The position numbers and the translations under genes are program-made. Positions 13,415 to 14,155 of a DNA stretch of 14,155 nt are shown one piece after another. This stretch comes from an uncultured Eubacteriales bacterium (lineage in GTDB: Bacteria; Bacillota; Clostridia; Lachnospirales; CAG-274). The stretch spans positions 1-14,155 of the forward strand of contig CABVEG010000014.1 of NCBI GenBank assembly GCA_902497185.1, given 5' to 3'. Each line of letters begins with the position of its first letter. Position 1 is the first letter of the stretch. The notes beneath the pieces are model-generated. The model saw only the letters and a program-made list of their open reading frames with translations, searched no databases and had not been told where the DNA came from.

Positions 13415-14155
13415 ATGATAAGGACAGCAATAGCAGGATTAGGTCAGCAGGGTAGAAAATATGCTGAAATGATTTATAACAATGAAATTAATAATATGGA
13501 GCTTACTGCAGTAGTAGCAAGGTCTGCAGAAAATATAAGGTGGGCTGAAAAAAATATTGTGGGGGTTAAGATATATCCCGACTATGATACTCTCTTTAAA
13601 AATTCCATTGAATTTGATGCAATCATTATAGCCACACCTCACAAAAGTCATCCGGAAATTGCAATGGCAGCATTTGATAAAAATATAGCGGTTCTTTGTG
13701 ATAAGCCTTCAGGTATCAATTTAAAGGAAGTTGAAAAAATGAACAAGGCGGCTAAAATTAATAATGTTCCTTTTGCGATGATTTTTAATTACAGAGTTCA
13801 GCCTGTATATAAATGGATAAAAGAAACTTTTGATAAGGGAGAAATAGGCAGTGTAAAACGTATTCTCTTTAAAGTTTGTAAAAATTTCAGAACTCAGCAT
13901 TATCACAATTCGGCAGGTTGGCGCAGTACGTGGGAAGGCGAAGGAGGCGGTGCTCTTATTAATCAGGGGCAACATATGCTTGATTTGTGGTGCTGGTATT
14001 TTGGTATGCCTGATAAAATTATGTCAAATGTGTGCTATGGTAAATATAATGATTTTGATGTAGATGATGAGGCTTCAATTCTAATGAAATACAAGGACAA
14101 GTCAGGTGTGTTTATTATTTCAACGGGAGAGCCTATGTCGGAAGATGTTATTGAA
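13415..14155 (+). CDS. Gfo/Idh/MocA-family oxidoreductase, 3' end outside the window
   Basis: The frame is open from the ATG at 13415 to the window end (247 codons so far; family members usually have 320-400 residues), so the gene is cut by the edge and not broken. The N-terminal Rossmann fold has GLGQQG (8-13) for NAD(P), ATPHKSHPE at about 73-81, and CDKPSG (95-100), a variant of the family's EKP motif with Asp for Glu and the catalytic Lys97. The substrate-domain motif GQHMLD (185-190) carries the usual His187. A strong TTTAGGAGG ribosome site lies five bases upstream. Such enzymes oxidise or reduce sugars, inositols or their derivatives; the substrate is not evident. It follows a strong terminator, so it starts a separate unit. 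Confidence 0.88.
   Translation, partial: MIRTAIAGLGQQGRKYAEMIYNNEINNMELTAVVARSAENIRWAEKNIVGVKIYPDYDTLFKNSIEFDAIIIATPHKSHPEIAMAAFDKNIAVLCDKPSGINLKEVEKMNKAAKINNVPFAMIFNYRVQPVYKWIKETFDKGEIGSVKRILFKVCKNFRTQHYHNSAGWRSTWEGEGGGALINQGQHMLDLWCWYFGMPDKIMSNVCYGKYNDFDVDDEASILMKYKDKSGVFIISTGEPMSEDVIE

Overview
This is a low-GC window from a Gram-positive anaerobe of the Clostridia, most like Lachnospiraceae. That placement is my inference. It rests on the AT-rich, purine-start Shine-Dalgarno style, FabK as enoyl reductase, a MarR-type FabT regulator in front of the fatty-acid genes, ftsQ followed directly by ftsZ without ftsA, and a PerR-type Fur protein. No phage, IS transposase, CRISPR array, tRNA or rRNA is visible.

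Layout. (1) Positions 1-166 hold no gene but have a dense run of inverted repeats: one imperfect 53-nt folded element, then three perfect hairpins almost end to end, just downstream of ftsZ. (2) Positions 167-2193, minus strand: ftsQ/divIB then ftsZ, each with a clear sigma-A promoter. (3) Positions 2194-2336: back-to-back promoters separating cell division genes from lipid genes. (4) Positions 2337-10480, plus strand: a thioesterase, then fabT-fabH-fabK-fabD-fabG-fabF-fabZ-accD-accA, a nearly complete type II fatty acid synthesis operon. A near-perfect FabT operator overlaps the -10 box in front of fabT. The cluster has no acpP, accB or accC, so the two carrier proteins and biotin carboxylase must be encoded elsewhere. 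(5) Positions 10480-10656: a 177-nt nested hairpin that joins the stop codons of the convergent genes accA and perR. It works at least as a two-way terminator, but has far more internal structure than a terminator needs. (6) perR on the minus strand, divergent from trmL on the plus strand. (7) trmL is followed by two genes I cannot name: a small acidic protein and a single-pass membrane-anchored protein, closed by a strong terminator. (8) A Gfo/Idh/MocA-type oxidoreductase runs off the right edge.

How the genes work together: AccDA supplies the carboxyltransferase for malonyl-CoA. FabD loads malonyl onto ACP, FabH starts the chain, FabF elongates, FabG reduces, FabZ dehydrates and FabK reduces the enoyl group. 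FabT probably represses the operon, including itself, when long acyl chains are plentiful. The thioesterase just upstream may release or edit acyl chains. PerR is a metal-dependent peroxide sensor and TrmL methylates the tRNA wobble position; neither is obviously tied to lipid synthesis. The best candidates for something undescribed are the structured element at 10480-10656 and the hairpin array at 6-149.
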